From Nitrososphaerota archaeon (GTDB taxonomy: Archaea; Thermoproteota; Nitrososphaeria; Nitrososphaerales; Nitrosopumilaceae): a stretch of 64,000 nucleotides of DNA. The notes beneath the pieces are model-generated. The model made no database searches. It was not told the origin of the DNA and saw only the letters and a program-made list of their open reading frames with translations. Positions 62,118-64,000 of the stretch are shown one piece after another. Each line of letters opens with the position of its first letter. The first letter of the stretch is position 1. The stretch spans positions 1 to 64,000 of the forward strand of contig JABDDN010000001.1 in assembly GCA_013287585.1 (NCBI GenBank), read 5' to 3'. The translations under genes were made by a program, and so were the position numbers.

Positions 62118-62433
62118 CTTTTCCTGTAAATTCTGGTATACCTGCAACGATTGCTTTTTTCATAATTTCCTTTGCCTCACCTTCGTTCAAAGTTTTGGAT
62201 TGGGCCTTTGTGTATCCCTCATCATCTACTATTACTGTAATCCAACCATCTGATTTTTGAACAATAGCTACTAATTCCTGCTCGCCCACAGGCACAAACT
62301 TTCCTTCTGATTTTTTTACTGTGAGTGTAAGCATAGCAAAACCTGCATGGGAAAATAGGTTCATCTGAGATTTTCTTGCTCTTTCTTGTCCTATCTTGAT
62401 AGCTTGATGGTATTGCACAAAATTACCTTCCAA
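62104..62433 (-). CDS. Conserved hypothetical protein, 109 aa
   Basis: TTG at 62433 starts a small soluble protein ([20 protein letters not shown]). It has beta strands ([44 protein letters not shown]) followed by helices. No known family is recognised; it might be a small regulatory or gas-vesicle-like adaptor, but there is no motif. It overlaps pyrH on the opposite strand by 14 bases. Confidence 0.5.
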   Translation of the reverse strand: MEGNFVQYHQAIKIGQERARKSQMNLFSHAGFAMLTLTVKKSEGKFVPVGEQELVAIVQKSDGWITVIVDDEGYTKAQSKTLNEGEAKEIMKKAIVAGIPEFTGKVRLV

Positions 62434-62494
62434 ACTTTGACTAAAAGTCTTTGCCGCTTAACATTTATGTAAAGAATAAACCCTATCAATAAAC

Positions 62495-63052
62495 TTGGAC
62501 AAAAAATTATTGATTGGTGCTGCAGTTGGTATACTTATTGCAATAACAGTTGTAGTTGCATTGCTTCCTAGCTCTGGTTTTCTGAAAAATTTTGTTCAAG
62601 AAAATCCTCAGGTTCCTGGAGGATTAAAGGCAGCATCTACAGAAATAAAACCGGTTATTGTCTCTATTAATAAAACATCAGTATTATCATTTACTAATAA
62701 AGAATCAATCATAGATACAAAATTTGATGTTTTAAATCCAAATGGTGTTACAGTTATTCTGGAAGCAATAACATATGATCTATACGAAAATGGTGTCTTG
62801 GTAGGGCATGGTCAAATTGGAGAAAGACTTGAAGGTGCTTTGGAGAGTTCAAACTATTACACACTTATAGAACACTATACGAACCAACTCGATGGTAAAG
62901 TTATTTTAGAAAACACTGGTAATAATCCTGAACTTTGGTCTGCACTACAAAAAAATGATACAAAATGGAGCATTGTGGGTCAGGCATTTTATAATACAAA
63001 CACTGTTCTTAGCGGTCAACCCGGTTCAATTGGGTTTAATTCTACTCAATAA
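62495..63052 (+). CDS. Membrane-anchored LEA-2 (WHy-like) domain protein
   Basis: TTG at 62495 gives an N-terminal anchor (LLIGAAVGILIAITVVVALL). A domain with IDTKFDVLNPNGVTVILEAITYDLYENG and VGHGQIG shows the LEA-2 pattern (strand, N-P pair, G-x-G). Compared to its paralogues at 25.5 and 31.3 kb it has a longer spacer before the domain. It is a single gene. The role is unknown; extracellular location is likely. Confidence 0.65.
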   Translation: MDKKLLIGAAVGILIAITVVVALLPSSGFLKNFVQENPQVPGGLKAASTEIKPVIVSINKTSVLSFTNKESIIDTKFDVLNPNGVTVILEAITYDLYENGVLVGHGQIGERLEGALESSNYYTLIEHYTNQLDGKVILENTGNNPELWSALQKNDTKWSIVGQAFYNTNTVLSGQPGSIGFNSTQ

Positions 63053-63139
63053 AACTAATTTACAAACAATTCTTAGAATATAAAACTTGGATTTCAATTG
63101 ATTTATTCTTGAAATTTGTTTTTTACAATAAATAAAAGA

Positions 63140-63718
63140 TTATTTTGTTGGGTTGTATCTTGATCTGATAAATTTTACCAAATAAATGAAGCCAAGAATA
63201 ATCCATGCAATCATCATCCCAGTCCATATGTACAAGATTCCAAGATCCACCCATGCAACAAACTGAGAGGGAATTATGATTTTTAATTGGTACAATGGAA
63301 AAACATAGGAGTTGAGATCTTGTGTATTCTGATAGATCATCATCGTAGTGCCACCTGATATCTTGTTGATAATCTGAATGATAGCATGCCAGCTAACAAA
63401 AAATGTTATAAAAAAGAAAATTGTTTTTCTGCCAATGTGTTTTTTATATCCTCTCTTTTCTAATCTTGCAAGTCTTTCATTTACTCTGTTTAATTCACTT
63501 CGTAATTCATTTATTGGTTCATTATCGGCTGATATTCCAATTTCACGCCTTTTAGCGGAATCGACGTATGTTGAAATTAATGTATCTAAATATTTTTTAT
63601 CAGATGCAAAGAGAGGTTTTCCATCCTGAAGCGCATTTAAAATATAGTTTAGTCTACCAACATCTCCTTTTCCGGATTCTATTAAATAAACAACTGATCT
63701 GATTAAATCACTTGACAT
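63140..63718 (-). CDS. Two-helix membrane protein with coiled coil
   Basis: The 192-residue protein has a soluble helical first half (LIRSVVYLIESGKGDVGRLN, then a coiled coil ELRSELNRVNERLARLEK) and two hydrophobic helices (FFFITFFVSWHAIIQII and LGILYIWTGMMIAWIILGFIY). The first part, near KPLFASDKKYLDTLI, resembles SHOCT-like motifs. It is not recognised beyond this. It is the last complete gene before the window end. Confidence 0.55.
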   Translation of the reverse strand: MSSDLIRSVVYLIESGKGDVGRLNYILNALQDGKPLFASDKKYLDTLISTYVDSAKRREIGISADNEPINELRSELNRVNERLARLEKRGYKKHIGRKTIFFFITFFVSWHAIIQIINKISGGTTMMIYQNTQDLNSYVFPLYQLKIIIPSQFVAWVDLGILYIWTGMMIAWIILGFIYLVKFIRSRYNPTK

Positions 63719-63840
63719 TTACTTTTCCTATGACCTTGTAGTATGTAGCCAATAGGAAATGACCGTCCATAATAGTATTAGATAAATCTATCAATATTAT
63801 CAAGCTCTTTTGGGAAAGGATTTCAATGTTATTAAACGGA

Positions 63841-64000
63841 TTAGCCTACGCTCTTAAGGAAATTAATTATTGGTTCTTTGTCTGAATTTGCTAATGAGGC
63901 AAACCCTTCCAAAAGCTCCCTTTGAATTATTATTGCTTCATCAAGAGCATCTCTAACACTATTTGCATCAAACGGAATTAGATGATCAATCTTTCCAATA
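63841..64000 (-). CDS. Unknown protein, C-terminal part
   Basis: On the minus strand, an open frame enters from the window edge and ends with TAA at 63841. The visible 52 residues begin IGKIDHLIPFDANSVRDALD and end INFLKSVG. They are helical and acidic. No family can be named from this piece. It is on the same strand as the preceding membrane protein. Confidence 0.5.
   Translation of the reverse strand, partial: IGKIDHLIPFDANSVRDALDEAIIIQRELLEGFASLANSDKEPIINFLKSVG

Noticed and set aside
1-64000. CRISPR array, insertion sequence or prophage
   Set aside because: No regular direct repeats, transposase or phage genes were seen while reading the window.

Overview
The window is AT-rich archaeal DNA with tightly packed genes, very short intergenic gaps and many TTG starts. 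Its information-processing and metabolic genes (RpoL, TFS, PCNA, CDC48, proteasome beta, aCPSF1, G1P dehydrogenase, NadM, archaeal CoA pathway) are archaeal. The mix of a small parvulin, SepF-like and AbrB-PhoU proteins, BluB and cobalamin methyltransferases, and LEA-2, FN3 and cupredoxin-like secreted proteins points to Thaumarchaeota (Nitrososphaerota), most likely the low-GC Nitrosopumilus/Nitrosotalea side. Genus is not proven here: no rRNA or amo gene is in view.

Layout. 1-10.8 kb: PAC2 tail, a secreted triple cupredoxin-like protein, CbiE, NDH-2, an Hsp20-CDC48 unit behind a palindromic promoter, and an AmrS-type radical SAM enzyme. 10.8-17.5 kb: a class V aminotransferase, parvulin, 7Fe-type ferredoxin, phosphatase, then RpoL-TFS-PCNA-aspartate kinase. 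17.6-26.5 kb: a repeat secreted protein, CobJ, LLM flavoenzyme, TyrRS, DegT aminotransferase coupled to an MtrA-like protein, dUTPase and PfkB kinase. 26.5-34 kb: small zinc proteins, cyclophilin, tRNA-Arg(CCT) with a D-loop intron, BluB, tRNA-Val(GAC), CopD-like protein, RtcA and NadM. 34-46 kb: class V aminotransferase, FKBP, G1P dehydrogenase, PsmB-aCPSF1, SepF, a PP-loop enzyme, M24 peptidase and a four-gene CoA operon (pantoate kinase, phosphopantothenate synthetase, PanB, CoaBC). 46-57 kb: AbrB-PhoU regulator with a probable CTG start, FN3 surface protein, then the most notable locus: a small zinc-finger gene, a type I hammerhead ribozyme and a secreted coiled-coil gene in a row on the minus strand. 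After that come a wHTH gene with a methyltransferase, Nudix, a double Lrp regulator and an ABC exporter with a secreted partner. 57-64 kb: AarF kinase, Hsp20, and tmk - HD hydrolase - UMP kinase.

How the genes fit together. Protein quality control is dense (PAC2, PsmB, CDC48, two Hsp20, and one member each of the parvulin, cyclophilin and FKBP prolyl isomerases). Cofactor synthesis is the other theme (CoA, cobalamin with dimethylbenzimidazole, NAD). Pyrimidine nucleotide supply (tmk, pyrH, dUTPase) and archaeal lipid synthesis (G1PDH) are also present. No insertion sequence, phage block or CRISPR array was seen.
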